NCBI GenBank assembly: GCA_003255025.1
Contig: QANY01004032.1
Span: 1,966,425-2,030,424, forward strand
Reading direction: 5' to 3'
Source of the DNA: Datisca glomerata
Taxonomy: Eukaryota; Streptophyta; Magnoliopsida; Cucurbitales; Datiscaceae
DNA: 64,000 nt
Made by a program: the position numbers and the translations under genes. Under the pieces are notes generated by a model. It ran no database searches, was not told where the DNA came from, and was given only the letters and a program-made list of their open reading frames with translations. Shown in pieces: positions 13,680 to 25,800 of this stretch (positions are counted from its first letter, which is position 1; the number at the start of each line of letters is the position of its first letter).

Positions 13680-13809
13680 GACTCAGGTGCTTAAAGTAAT
13701 TCTGGAGGTATCCAAATGATCAGTGCTAGTGGTGGTTCGTCAGCTCGGGGTAATCGATGACCATTTTCACCGAGAGGTCGTTGAAAAAATAATTTGAGAA
13801 CAAATGTGC

Positions 13810-14067
13810 TCAGTCTTTAAGACCATTCCAAGGAAGACTTGCTTCAGGTTTAACTGAGATCCGATGACTCCATATATTTAAAAATAGCTCTCTCAAATAA
13901 CCCCACCCTCCATGTGGGGGAAACATATCACCTCCTGTTGGGGTGAACATGGGGCAACTATTGGAACTGGGGTCGTTCGTCGGTAAAGCGGACGACCCAA
14001 ATATATTTCTACTGAAAGCATAAATTAAAAAGAAGAAAACCAAGGGAGTAGTTTTTTTGTAAGCCAT
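13810..14067 (-). CDS. Short ORF with signal-peptide-like start, unknown
   Basis: An 85-codon ORF opens MAYKKTTPLVFFFLIYAFS: a positively charged start, then a hydrophobic stretch of about 12 residues and a small-residue region (GSSA) that could serve as a signal-peptidase site near residue 27. The remainder is rich in P, S, G and N. I do not recognise the family. It could be a small secreted peptide gene, a fragment of one, or chance. The unnamed repeat at 14087-14250 lies directly upstream, which argues against an ordinary promoter. Confidence 0.25.
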   Translation of the reverse strand: MAYKKTTPLVFFFLIYAFSRNIFGSSALPTNDPSSNSCPMFTPTGGDMFPPHGGWGYLRELFLNIWSHRISVKPEASLPWNGLKD

Positions 14068-14086
14068 AATGATTATATCTATCTAA

Positions 14087-14270
14087 AAATGACAAGAAAA
14101 GTGAACTTTCTAGCTTAAATTACAAAAACGCCAGAAAGCTTTTTTTTTGTGCAAAAATTGCCAAAGTAAATAACGATTTACAAAAATGTAAAAACATTTT
14201 TTACATTGTACGGCCATTTTTATAAAAAAAAATAAAAATTTCCTGACCATGTTTACAGTTTGATCCTGAA
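14087..14270. repeat. Second copy of the unnamed repeat seen at 155-320
   Basis: It shares the 'aactttc-agcttaaa' opening, a following 'caaaaa-g-c' stretch and a 'ggccattttt' block with 155-320, in the same order and spacing but diverged. No terminal repeats could be defined. Confidence 0.4.
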
Positions 14271-14797
14271 AGTTATCAAATTTTTTTAGTTTTCTCTAGA
14301 TCCATACCGTTTAGAATTAAGTTGCCAGTCTAGATTTGACAAACAGATTCCTCTGTGCATATGAGTCAGATAGAGGGAAGGGCTCCTCAAAGAAGCGAGG
14401 CCCAGACACATAAAATGTCTGTGGCCCAATGAAAGCAAAAGAAGCCCTTAGGCAAAGTACCACGACAGGTTAGCCTGACACGTGGGAAGGACTAAGCCGA
14501 AAAAAGACTTTCAAAATCTGGAATCGGAATATATCAGAACAGAGGAGATAAAGAAACAAAAGAGATTAGTGGAACTGATCTGAGATTAGTAGGAGCTGGG
14601 AATGATTAAGACAATAGATTTTCTATTAAATAAACTTTGTTTTCTCCGTCTTTCTTGGAGAAGAACAAACGGACCTCGATCTGACCAACCAACTCACCCA
14701 CCTTTTAAAAGCCACTCCTCCTTATTCCTCTCTTTAATGCCTGTCCCAAATCCTTACCTGTCTTCCCACATTTCACACTTTCTTGTAGATCTCTGCC
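14271..14797. other. Promoter and leader region of the carbonic anhydrase
   Basis: Becomes pyrimidine-rich (CTCC, CCACC, TCTTTC words) from about 14660 to the start codon, as is common in plant 5' leaders. No single TATA box is convincing; a weak candidate is ATTAAATAAA near 14625-14634. Confidence 0.4.
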
Positions 14798-17403
14798 ATG
14801 ACAATTCTTCCACAACCCTCTGTTTCTCACGATATCTCCTCTTCCGCTCCCATCCCCCGTGTCTCTAGTTCCTCCCTGGATCTTCAGAGTACCTCATTGA
14901 AGGCCTCAACGGTGATTTCTCTCTCTTTCGCTCACTCTGTGTCTCGCGGTGTTTCGTTTCGTTTTCGAGTTTGTTTAATTTGCCGGTGTTTTTGCTTCAG
15001 GTCTTTGGGTCTCAGCTGAAATTTGGAGAAATTGCGAAAACCCATTTGAAATTATTCGAACATTTCAAGTAAGCTGTCTGTTAATCTGATTCTCAGCTGC
15101 TTAATGTTATAGTGGATCTGTAATTTGTGTGCTTTCGTGTTTGTTACGTTAATCATTTGCTGATGAAAACACTCTTTTCATTACTATAAGCTTTTAACCA
15201 TGTCATTTACTTTTTTGCAACAGTGAGCATAATTTTACTGGATTAAATAAAAATTTCCATTTCTGAGTGTACCCAGAATGCACGAAGAATGTCTACTAGA
15301 GATTCTGTGGTTTAATTAAGCTTTTCTAGCCCTAATTATTTGCTTCTGGCACTGTTTGGCAGGGCATCCTATGTAGTATTTCTGTCTTTGAATTCAAAAA
15401 CAAGTTTATCGACCGAATATTCTAGTTTTAACCGGTTTTAAAATTGCTTTAAAACAAGTTTTCAAATTTGTACTAAAACTTTTCTTTTTGGAACACAACA
15501 CCATTTTCTTTGTTTCACTTTTTCCGAATACTCGTTTTCAAATTTAATTCTGCATGTTTGAATTATATTCCAGTATTATATTTTCCCTATTACTTTCCTG
15601 CATTATCTTTGATAACTGTTATTGGATTTTACTAATATTTGGTGGGTAAGTTTCCAGTGCATAATATCCAGGGATTTAATAGAAAGCCATACGCTTTATG
15701 ATTTCGATTACCATTGCAACCCTCGAGATTGATTCTAAGATAAGCATGTCCAAATCTCGAATTCAATTGTCTGCTACGTTAAATGAACTCGAAGCTTTAG
15801 AGATAATACTAAAAAGATCTTTTGCTTTGAAATTTGCAGTTGTAGGAGTAGTCCAGGTTTAGTTTTGAAGGCGTCGAGGGAGCCACCAGGAATGACTCAG
15901 GAACTTCTTAACAGCAAGTCGAAGAGTGCAGTAGAAACGGAAAATGGAAATGACTTGTTTGATGATTTGAAGCATCGATTTCTAAGCTTTAAGAGGCATA
16001 AATACATGTAAGAAGCAAAAACTCTAGTTCAAAGCTGTTTATCTTAAGAATGAAATAATAAATTTTCTTGGACACGCCAGGGAAAACATTGAACACTTCG
16101 GAAATCTTTCTAAAGCTCAAGCACCAAAGGTTAATATACTTTTACGAATCTCATTATCAAGTCAGGCTGTTTATCTTTTAAACTGTCTGATGTGAATTCG
16201 ACATTTCAAAACAGTTTATGGTAATTGCTTGTGCGGACTCGAGGGTTTGTCCTTCAAACATCCTGGGTTTCCAACCAGGAGAAGCATTTATGATTCGCAA
16301 CGTAGCCAATCTGGTTCCACCATTTGAGGTATGTAGTGCATAATGATGGATATATATTGCTTTGTAAGTTTTTCTTTTCCTTATTCGCTTCGTGTTTTTG
16401 CAGAAAGGACCATCAGAAACAAATGCTGCATTAGAATTTTCTGTGAACACTCTTGAAGTAAGTTTTGATATGCTTTCTGATTCAGTTTTGAAAAGTTTAA
16501 AATTTTTGGATTCTTATTAAACAAAGTTTAAAATTTATTTACTTAGAAAATGATATGGAATAGCAAAGTGCAGAATCATAAGTGTAATAATGGAATTACA
16601 TCAAGTTTCTCATTTCTTTGATAACGAAAATTGTAAACTAAAAAAAAGGATTCAGTTGTTAATCAACATTTTCAAAGAAGATGAAGCAACGCGTAGTAGT
16701 ATAAGAGAATAACTATCAGAAAGATTAGAAAATTCATTGTAGATAGCAATTTCTTTAAAAGGAGCACATTTTCCATCCATGAGTTCAATTGAATAGTTTG
16801 AAACAGATTCGGTAAATGCTAAATCATTTTCAGGTAGAAAACATTTTTGTCATCGGCCATAGCTGCTGTGGGGGAATTCGAGCCCTTATGAGTATGCAGG
16901 ATATGGAAGATGAAGTAAATTCAAGGTTCGTATATATATTCCTTTTTCCGAATTCAACGTAATGATTATCGTGTCTAACTGAACCTAAAATCAATAAAAT
17001 GCAGTAGTTTTATCAGAAATTGGGTCATCATCGGTAAGAATGCAAAATTAAGCACAAAGGCTGCTGCTTCCAGCCTAGACTTTGACAAGCAGTGTACTCA
17101 CTGTGAAAAGGTGATTTTCATTTCACAATAAATCATTTGGTGCAAATAACGTAGCAGTTTCTTACACCTAAAGCTTTTATTTTTTTAATTTAATTACAGG
17201 AATCTGTAAATCGGTCATTGTTAAACCTGCTAACATACCCTTGGATAGAAGAAAGAGTGAAGAAAGGAGTTCTGTCTATTCATGGCGGATACTATGACTT
17301 TGTACAATGTACATTCGAGAAATGGACGCTCGACCATAAAGCTAGCAGCTTCAAGGAAGGAAACTACAAGTTTGCGGCCAAGAACCGGCAATACTGGTCG
17401 TGA
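14798..17403 (+). CDS. BCA5: Beta carbonic anhydrase, plastid-type, BCA5-like
   Basis: Zinc enzyme interconverting CO2 and bicarbonate. Nine exons with GT-AG borders keep one frame: 14798-14911, 15001-15068, 15840-16007, 16081-16129, 16215-16328, 16404-16457, 16834-16925, 17005-17110 and 17200-17403, giving 322 aa. Residues 1-75 are rich in S, T, K and R and poor in acidic residues, consistent with a transit peptide. The catalytic core has C139-A-D141-S-R143 (zinc Cys and Asp/Arg dyad), 'GFQPGEAF' and G-H198-S-C-C201-G-G (zinc His and Cys). The C-terminal half has '[19 protein letters not shown]' and ends QYWS, as in BCA5 proteins. An in-frame TAG lies four codons before the ATG, fixing the start. 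An alternative exon 2 acceptor at 15013-15014 is possible. Residue 200 is Cys where Arg or Ala is more usual in relatives. Confidence 0.92.
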
Positions 17404-17815
17404 AAATGGTATTTATCTTTGTTATTATATCATATGCTTTTCTGTTGTTTAAATTATATTTATAGACTTCTGAAGATGAGTGTAAACGAATAATGTTATC
17501 CTATTTTGTTCTATAAGCATATCAGATGTTCTCTTGTGCTTCAATTTGTCTTTCAAAATTATACAATTGAAACTATATACTTACCGCCAGTCCCAAAACT
17601 ATACATAATTGGATAAGACTTCCATGCATCATCAGGATATAAGGGACCTTTAAATTGAACCCCTCCATTTCCAAACAGAAGTAAAGCTTCCATATATCCA
17701 TATTTCATTTCCAAAATGTGTATATATATGTGTGTATATATATAATTGAACATGGAATGGTAAATCAGAAAAGACCGTTTGTCATAATCTTTCACCTCAA
17801 TGCATTAGCTTCACT
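17404..17815. other. 3' region of the carbonic anhydrase
   Basis: AT-rich sequence after the TGA, with a (TA)n/(TG)n tract near 17720-17745. No further gene is supported before the DC1 remnant. Confidence 0.45.
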
Positions 17816-17819
17816 CACG

Positions 17820-19060
17820 CAAGCACTTCACCATTTCATCTGATTTGGGAGTAGCATTGACCATTGATTTGTAGTGCTCCCTGCATTTGTAGGAAGTCGA
17901 GCAATCTTTCGATCAACTTCTTCAATCCTTTCATCCAATTCGACACCAAACTCTGTTTCATGTCTTTCTGCTTCAACACCATAAACAGCATCAGAGAATC
18001 TGTAGCAATGCTCTACATCATTAAACTTTAACTTGAAGCCTGCACTTTCGGCACCTATAATGTGGAAGGACCGCTTTAGACTTGATAGCCAATGATGTTA
18101 TTAACCGTTGTTCTGCACATGCTATTTAAAATTCTACATAGAAGGTAAAAAACAACAGGCTTCCCTTGTCGTGTAAAATCAGATCCTACACAGTAATTCA
18201 TATGATCTCTCTTGGACTACCGAGTCCATCAGAGTTAGAGCATGTAAAAGATATATATACTTGACGGTGATGGGTAAAGAACCACATAGAAAATGAAGAT
18301 CAAGATTACAAAGAACACAACGAAAGATACGGTCAGTCTGAACATTAGACGATGAGGAGAATTCACAAGACGCATTAAGAGCTTTGCAGTTAAACTTAGG
18401 ATATGACCCTTCAACGAAACCCAAAAGGTGATCATGATAATTATATTTTATGGTTGGTTTAGCACATTCAAGTCCAATGTTAAAGTCGCACTTACAACAT
18501 CGATAAATGAACCCATGACACTTTTTGAAACAAGAGTCGTATTCATAATTATCATGACTCCAACAAATTTTGTGAGGATGGCAAAGATGGAAAGTGTGTT
18601 CAAATCTCTGTAGCAGAGAAAGTACTTACAGTGAATGCAGCCATATATTAGATCTGAACATCTTTGTTGACGAGCGAAACAATCAACTGCAGTGTTTTCA
18701 TCCAACTGAAAACACATCTAATATACATCGTCCTTGACATTAAAGCAAATCTAATATCTCTGTGAAAGTTGCATTGGAAACAACAAGAGGAAGGACGATC
18801 CTTGAAGTTCTTGTGCCAGGAGTCACACCGAAAGTTAGTACTAAGTTAACAAAATCAGTGAGTTGTTAGAATGAAATGGCGTTCAATTGATAATGGAAAT
18901 TGAATAAGAGATTTGTGAAGGTTGAACCTGGAAGGGCCACGTGAATGGTCTGATTCCAAGTGGCCATTGCACACAAAACGTACTTCTCCTTGTAGATTTG
19001 TGTTTCGTAGCAAAGCGCATGTGGCATCCAAAGAAAAAATTACAGCCATCACATCTATAT
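17820..19060 (-). pseudogene. DC1-domain (C1-like zinc finger) protein, decayed
   Basis: Minus-strand frames carry successive pieces of plant DC1/CHP-rich proteins, which are cysteine- and histidine-rich zinc-binding modules linked to stress and hormone responses. From 5' to 3' on the minus strand: 'SLDATCALL' near 19010, 'DCFARQQRCSDLIYGCIHC' at about 18695-18630, 'FRCVLCNLDLHFLCGSLP' near 18325-18270 with 'HALTLMDS' just after, and a C-terminal tail at about 18060-17820. Frameshifts and in-frame stops occur between the pieces, for example around 18720-18760, 18600 and 18180. Some zinc ligands are lost, such as an expected Cys/His replaced by Tyr or Leu in the last module. The gene cannot make a normal product. 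Confidence 0.78.
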
Positions 19061-20129
19061 TTGAATGTATGTTAAAATGTAAAATATTTTCATCGAACTG
19101 TAAATAATATATTTATATTTTTTATATTTGTACTTTGATCAATTCTTTAAAATTTTTATAAAAATAATTACAAAAGACAAATGCACTTGTCAAATTTTTG
19201 TTAACTTCTGTTGACCATCCGTTAACAGATGTTTAGTATTTCAATTGCTCAAAAGTCTTACAATTCGCTAAAACAAAAATTGGGTAAAAAATCGTTAAAT
19301 GCACCTTTCCCAAAGTCTAAACCTGGCAATTTCTCTTCACTGAAATAGTGAATTGGGGCAAAAATTGTTCAATTATTTTCACCAAAATCGAAAGCTAAAA
19401 GGAACTGAAATATCAATCGGAATGGAAACAAAACAAGGAAAAAGAGAGAGATTCGATTTACTTTGTCTCGTTCTGTTTCTTCACTCTTCCGCGAATTTTA
19501 TTTTTGAGTTCGTTTTGTGGTATCAATTGTTGAGTATATATTTAGGAAAAGTGGGAGGGAGTGGGGGAGTAGTTGTTTTGGTGAATACCTTGAACTACTG
19601 CAAAACTCCTACAACTTTCGTCTATTGGAGAAGATGATGAGAACAACCTCGACATCGCAAAGAACGGAAAGTTCATAGGCTTTCTTCAAAAGTCCATTCC
19701 TTCTGTTTGCGAAGGTCAATTATGTATTGATCTTGTTTTTAATTCACTTCACTCTTCCCTCCCCATTTCTCACTCTTTCTTAATTTTAGCTTCTCCCCTT
19801 ACCTATGTGCAACACCATTTATATTCTCACACACGGTGAGCCATTTTCCCAGAAATTCTGGTACCCATTTTCCCCTCTTTCCCCTCTCCACGAAGTCTCT
19901 CATCTCTCAGTTGTTTTTGTGGAAAAGGCAAGAAGGATTGAAGAAGAAGAAAACTGCTGAGATTTTGTAGTCGAAGAAAGAAGAAATGAAAAAGAAGAAA
20001 GCTGAATAATACGTATGATTAATTAAAACTAAAAAGTCAAAAAAGAGTTCAAGTATAATATAGAGAGAACAAGGAAAAGACCAAGCCAAATCTCAACTAA
20101 TACAAAATAAATCTTAGCCTTTAATACCC
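19061..20129. other. Intergenic DNA, no gene recognised
   Basis: A 94-codon plus-strand ORF at 19353-19637 has a hydrophobic middle and no recognisable domain. A CT-rich stretch (19740-19900) is followed by a GA-rich one (19920-20000). Nothing else could be supported. Confidence 0.4.
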
Positions 20130-20889
20130 CGCAAATTAATCCACGGTTTGTGGATAAGTTTGTCTCTAAGAAAAATGAATTGAGAAGTAGCAAGAGATTT
20201 CATAAATAAATCTGTCAACTGATCTAAGAAGAAACATGTTGCAAAAGGAGATCCTTCTTTATAACTTTCTCGCGCACAAAATGATAGTCGATCTCCACAT
20301 GTTTAGTATGTGCATGAAGAATCGAATTTGAGGCAAGAGAGATGGTAGAAGTATTGTTACAATAGAGGATAGGTGGACGAGGTAGAAAAATATGAAAGTC
20401 ACGAAGGATCTGCCTCAACCAGATTAATTCAGTCGCGGTGTAAGCTAAGGCTTTGTATTCAGCTTCAATTGATGAACGAGCAGCCGTGGGATGCTTCTTG
20501 GCACTCCAAGAAACATGATTTGCTCCAAGAAAGATTACATATCCAGAAGTTGACCATCTATTTGAAGGATCACCAGTTCAATCAGCATCACAGAATGCCT
20601 ACAAGGAAAGAGATCGTGGTTTAAAAACTATACCATGATCTATAGTGCCAAGAACACATCTCAAAATGCGTTTGACAACATCAAAGTGTGTAGTGGTAGG
20701 AGAATGCATGAATTGAGAAACTTTATTAACGGCAAAACTAATGTATGGTAAAGTAAAAGCCAAATACTGTAAAGAACCAACCAAACTCCTGTAAAGAGTG
20801 ACATTAGACAAGGGGCTACCAATATGACTATACAGAGGAAATTTAGAGGAACTAGGAGACAAACTAATTTTAGCATTCATCATACCAGC
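20130..20889 (-). pseudogene. Ty1/copia RNase H fragment (copia-2)
   Basis: The minus strand encodes the end of a copia pol: 'LYRSLVGSLQYLAFTLPYIS' near 20790, 'SVNKVSQFMHSP'-like and 'KRILR-LGT' next, then an RNase H with 'ADW' and 'S-I-E-A-E-Y-x-A-L-A' (20440-20470), and the tail 'HTKHVEIDYHFVREKV' near 20300. It breaks into three frames (20599-20904, about 20420-20600, 20224-20418). The upstream end is cut exactly where element A begins at 20890, so A inserted into this older copy. Confidence 0.82.
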
Positions 20890-21430
20890 TGTAACAACGT
20901 GCATGCGACGCGGAGCAGCAATTAAAAAGTCATTTTGAAAAAAGAAAATTCAGAGTCGCCACCAATCATATTAGGGCATGATTGGTCACCTAATTTTAAA
21001 ATCAAATATTTTGGTCTGTGAAAATTTAAAGTTGGTTCGGGAGTCATCTGCTTGTGGGAAATGTATTAACACCCCACAACACCCACTATGAAAAATGGTT
21101 ACCAAATTTAATCAAATACTATCCAAATTATTTTTTAAAATAATGTTATAGAAACTCAATTTTGAATGTCCTATTTGGTATATTTTGCAACATAAAAATG
21201 AGCAAATAAATGATTTTTAATGGGTGGTACAAAGACCATTGAAAAATTATTTTTGTTTTTTATATTTTTATTAAATCAAAACATTATTAGAGTTATTCTT
21301 GGTATCTTAAAAGTAACTCCTCACCTTGGTAGTTCCAGAAATTTGATAGCCAAAAATTCCAAAGTCCGTCATAAGATTTTTTTTAGTGAAAACTAAATAA
21401 AAAATTAACAAAATTTAAATCAAATTGTTT
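20890..21430 (-). repeat. LTR portion of element A
   Basis: Read on the minus strand, this matches 51560-52092 of element B nearly end to end. It includes a 'GGTGGCGACTC' block, a 'CGCGTCGCAYGCACGTTG' block and terminal ACA. The outer LTR boundary (minus-strand end) is 20890. The start of the LTR, somewhere above 21430, cannot be fixed because element B's start is also unclear. Confidence 0.7.
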
Positions 21431-21836
21431 TGGTTTTAATTTATGAACATCAATTCTGATGATAAAAGAATGAAATAATAATCACATACAATCGTCACAA
21501 TATGACAATAATACATAAATGAATAAGAAGATATAACAACTATAAAAAAAAGAATAATGGAAAGAAATGTTAGAGATGATAAATATGTATAATAAATTTA
21601 AAAAGAATATATAGAGTGAAAATAAGTAAATAATATATGAAATAAGTAAAAAGATAGACAAAAATAAATTAAAACAAACCGATAATATCTACTAATAAAA
21701 AATAGAAAAAATAAAAAAAACAAAAAATTCAAACAACAAAAAAAACCAAAAAACTCAAAATAAATAAATAAATAAAATGCAAAAAAATAATAACAAAATA
21801 AAAAAACTGTTTTTTATTTTTTTATTTTTTTTAATT

Positions 21837-21865
21837 TCATTATATATATATATATATATATATTA
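21837..21865. repeat. (TA)n microsatellite
   Basis: A pure TA run inside the AT-rich 3' part of element A, flanked by long A and T homopolymer tracts. Confidence 0.8.
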
Positions 21866-21944
21866 TAAAATTATTTAATAATAAATTTTTTCATGTGTAA
21901 ATAAAGTAATCTATCAAAAAATGTTTAATTTCATACATAATTGG

Positions 21945-22400
21945 CATGACCATGCTATTTTTGACTACATAGTCTATTAATTATCATTTTTCATCCCTTC
22001 CCACAATGCTAATAAAATAGTAAGATAATGATCATGGATGATAACTAATTTAAACAAGTGTGACTAAAGAAAAATAAATAATTTTTGTTTGGGATATAAA
22101 TGTACCATTTTTTATTTTGGACTACTTAGTTCATTAATTACTATTTTCCTTTCTTCCTTCATTGCTAGGAATGATCATGGATGTTAACTAGTTTAAACAA
22201 GTGTCACTAAAGAAAAATCAATAAAACTTTCAAAATAAAATAATTTTTGTTTGGGATATAAATATACCATTATTTTATTTTGGGCTACTTAGTTCACTAA
22301 TTATCATTTTTTATTTCTTCCTTCATTGCTTGGAATGATCATGAATTGTAACTAGTTAAAACAAGTATCACAAAAATGATGAATAAAAATTAAAAAGAAA
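21945..22400. repeat. Three tandem copies of a ~160-bp unit in element A
   Basis: Anchored by CTACATAGT/CTACTTAGT at 21965, 22122 and 22285 (spacings 157 and 163). Each copy also contains an 'aatgatcatg' word and, after it, an 'aaacaagt' word; a 'ttgtttgggatataaa' word links copies 1-2 and 2-3. Copies are diverged by substitutions and small indels. They lie between the pol remnant and the LTR portion, so they belong to the 3' untranslated part or the first part of the LTR. Element B has a different tandem repeat in its corresponding region. Confidence 0.75.
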
Positions 22401-22889
22401 AGAAGAAAAGACTTGTAAGAACATAAAAAAATTCAAAACTTAAATATTTGCATAACCTTGTATAGATGTTTTACTATCTATTTTATGCATTTTCATGTAT
22501 GAGAAATTATCATAGGAGATATTTTCATCAAATGTAGACTTTCAACCCATTAAATGGTTGATTCACATTGATTTAATTTTACACCACTCAAAAGTTTTAT
22601 CCTCATCCTCATTGATTGAGTTGATGACAAAAACTTCACATTATCGAACTTGTAGAGAAATCAACAATAAATGAAAATAAAACTTAAGATTAAGAGTGAG
22701 AGAAATGATAAAGAAGGAGCAAATAATGAAAAATGAAACAAAGAAATATGAACTACATGAGTATGAAGAAGGGAAATGATGAATAATGATGAACAAGATA
22801 TATTGTAAGCTAAACTGCAAGAAATTTGAACTATCTTAATAAAAAGAATAGGAGAAGATGAAAGATGAATAGAAATGAAAACTCATTTT

Positions 22890-25800
22890 TTTAAAAGTCA
22901 GTTGTTTTTTGTCATATGCGCGCATCATTTTTCTTTGATATAATTGCCCTCTACATAATGCAATCAATCTTTTTTCCTCGATAAAATTTAATTGCTCATA
23001 TCGTGTTTGTACGCACTCTCCTTCTTCTAATTTCACCTCTATTAAGACTCTGAGAGAGAGAATTTTCACCTCAATTGAAAAAATTGCTTCCATGCCATAT
23101 ACCAAAGAGAATGGCATTGCCCAGTTGATGTTCAAACTGATGTGCGGTACGCATGTAGTGCAAACAGGAGCATCTCATGCCAATCCTTATAAACCTCCGT
23201 CATCTTCTCTATGATCATTTTTATGTTCTTATTGGCTTCTTCCACTGTTCTATTCATTTATGGACGATAAGAAGATGAATTATGATGCTTAATTTTGAAT
23301 TGCTCACATAATTTTTTCATCATCTTGTTATTTAAATTTGTCTCATTATCTGTGACGATACTTCCAGGTAGATCATATTGTCAAATTATTTCCTTTTTAA
23401 TGATCTTAACAACCGCACTTCTGGTTACACTCAAATAAGAACTCACCTCCACCCATTTGGTAAAATAGTCTATAGAGACCAAAATGAAACGATGCCCGTT
23501 AGAGGCTTTTGGTGTGATGGGACCAATGACGTCCATGCCCTACATAGAGAACGGCCAAGGCGCGGCCATGACATGTAAATGGGATGTGGGTACGTGAATT
23601 TTATCGACATAAATTTGACATTTATGACATTTCTTGGCGTACTTGATGCAATCAGATTCTAGAGTTAACCAATAATATCCCGCTCTCAAGATTTGTTTGG
23701 CCATCATATGTCCATTAGCATGAACACCACAAATTCCTTCGTGAACTTCCTCTATCTCGCTTCCCTTGCATCAACATATTTGGAAAGCACCATATCATGG
23801 TTTCTTTTGTAGAGTATTTCACCATTCAAGAAGAAGCCCATGGACAATCGTTTAATAGTGCGTTTATCATTATCAGAAGCTTTTGATGGATATTCCCCAT
23901 TCTTTATTTACTGCTTAATGTCGTAATACCATGGTCTTGTGTCTGGCTCTTCTTCAATACTCATACAGTGAGCAAGAAAATCTCGCCTCTCAACTTTTAT
24001 GGGTTGAACTTCTTCTTTAAAGTCTGCGGCAAACATGGACACTAGAGTTGCCAGCGCATCTTCAATTTGATTATTCTTTCTAGGTATATGGTCAAATGAG
24101 ATCACTTCAAAAGTTTGGCTTAACTTAGTTACATGTTTGTTGTAAGGTACCAGCTTGGAGTCCCTAGCTTCCCATTCCCCATTTAGTTGTCGTATCACCA
24201 ATACTAAATCTCCGTACACTCGAAGCTTCCTTATCTTTATATCAAAAGCTGCTTGAATTTTCATGGAACATGCCTCATATTCTACCACATTGTTTATACA
24301 GTCAAAGCATAGTTTTGCCGTGAATGGGAAAAACTTTCTCTCAGGAGATATGATGATTGCCCCAATTCCATGTCCTACATCATTAGATGCGTCATCAAAT
24401 AACACTGTCCACAATTCTAGATCCATAAATTCTCCTTCATTTTTTAATGTGTCTGATATGTTCTCATTAGAAAAATCAAACTTCATAGGCTTATAATCTT
24501 GCACTGGTTGATCTTTCAGATAATCAACAAGTATACTTCATTTTATTAACTTTCTCATGACAATGACAATATCATATTCCGTGAGCAACATTTTCCATTT
24601 AGCAATTCACCCAGAAAGTGATGGTGATTCAAAGATATACTTGATTGGATCCATATTTGAAATTCACCAAGTGGTGTGGTATACTGTCTAAGTCGATGAG
24701 CAACCCAGGCTAATGCATAACACATTTTCTCTAACATCGTATAATTTAGCCACATAGTTTGTGAACCTTTTGCTTAAATAATATATTACTCGTTCTTTCC
24801 TTCCAGAGGCGTCATGTTGACCAAGTACGTAACCCATGGATTTTCAGTTACTGTAAGATACAAAAATGAGTGGACGCCCTAGAGTTGGAAGAACAAGTAT
24901 AGGCGGATTTCGCAAGTATTGCTTGATCTTCTCAAAAGAAATTTGGCAGTCATCATTCCATCCTTCTGTATCACTTTTGTGGAGAAGTTTAAAGATAGGT
25001 TCACAAGTTACAGTTAGCTGTGAGATGAACCGGGCTATGTAATTTAATCTCCCCAAGAAACCTCTAACTTCCTTTTGAGTTTGAGGTGGTGGCGTATCAA
25101 CGATGGCTCGAACCTTGTCAGGGTCAACTTTTACTCCTTCCTTGCTCACAACAAAACCAAGTAGTTTTCCTGAAGATGCTGCGAATGTACACTTTGTCGG
25201 GTTAAGCTTTAATTGGAACTTTTTTTAACCGTTCAAATAGTTTTTACAGAGTGACAATGTGATCTTCCCCTTGATGAGATTTGGCAATCATATCATCAAC
25301 ATACACTTTGATTTCTTTATGCATCATATCATGAAACAGTGTTACCATTGCCCGTTTGTAAGTCGCCCCTGCATTCTTAAGATCAAATGACATAACCTTA
25401 TAACAAAATGTACCTCACAAAGTTATAAAAGTGGTATTTTCACGGTCTTTAGGAGCCATTTTGATTTGGTTATACCCCGAAAAATAATCCATGAAAGAGA
25501 AGGTTAAATGTCCTGCAGTGTTATCTACTAAGACATCGATATGAGGTAATGAAAATTTTCCTTGGGGCTTGTCCGATTTAAGTCTCTATAATCGACGAAC
25601 ACCCTTACTTTCCCCATTTTTATTCGGCACTGGGATTATGTTAGCAACCCATTCAGGGTATTTTGCTACTTCTAAAAAACCCGCATCAACTTGTTTTTTA
25701 ACTTCTTCTTTGATCTATTCCAACATGTCTGGTTTTATTTTCCGTAACTTTTATCGCACTGGTTTATTTTCAGGCATAAGTGACAAATAATAAACTATGA

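Noticed and set aside
19353..19637. 94-codon ORF as a gene between the DC1 remnant and copia-2
   Set aside because: No recognisable domain, low complexity flanks, and no exon structure I could extend.
20224..20904. Separate small genes in the copia-2 fragment
   Set aside because: All pieces are consecutive parts of one copia RNase H broken by frameshifts.
21237..22900. AT-rich direct repeats as a CRISPR-like or centromeric array
   Set aside because: Only three diverged copies of about 160 bp without spacers, located inside a retroelement.
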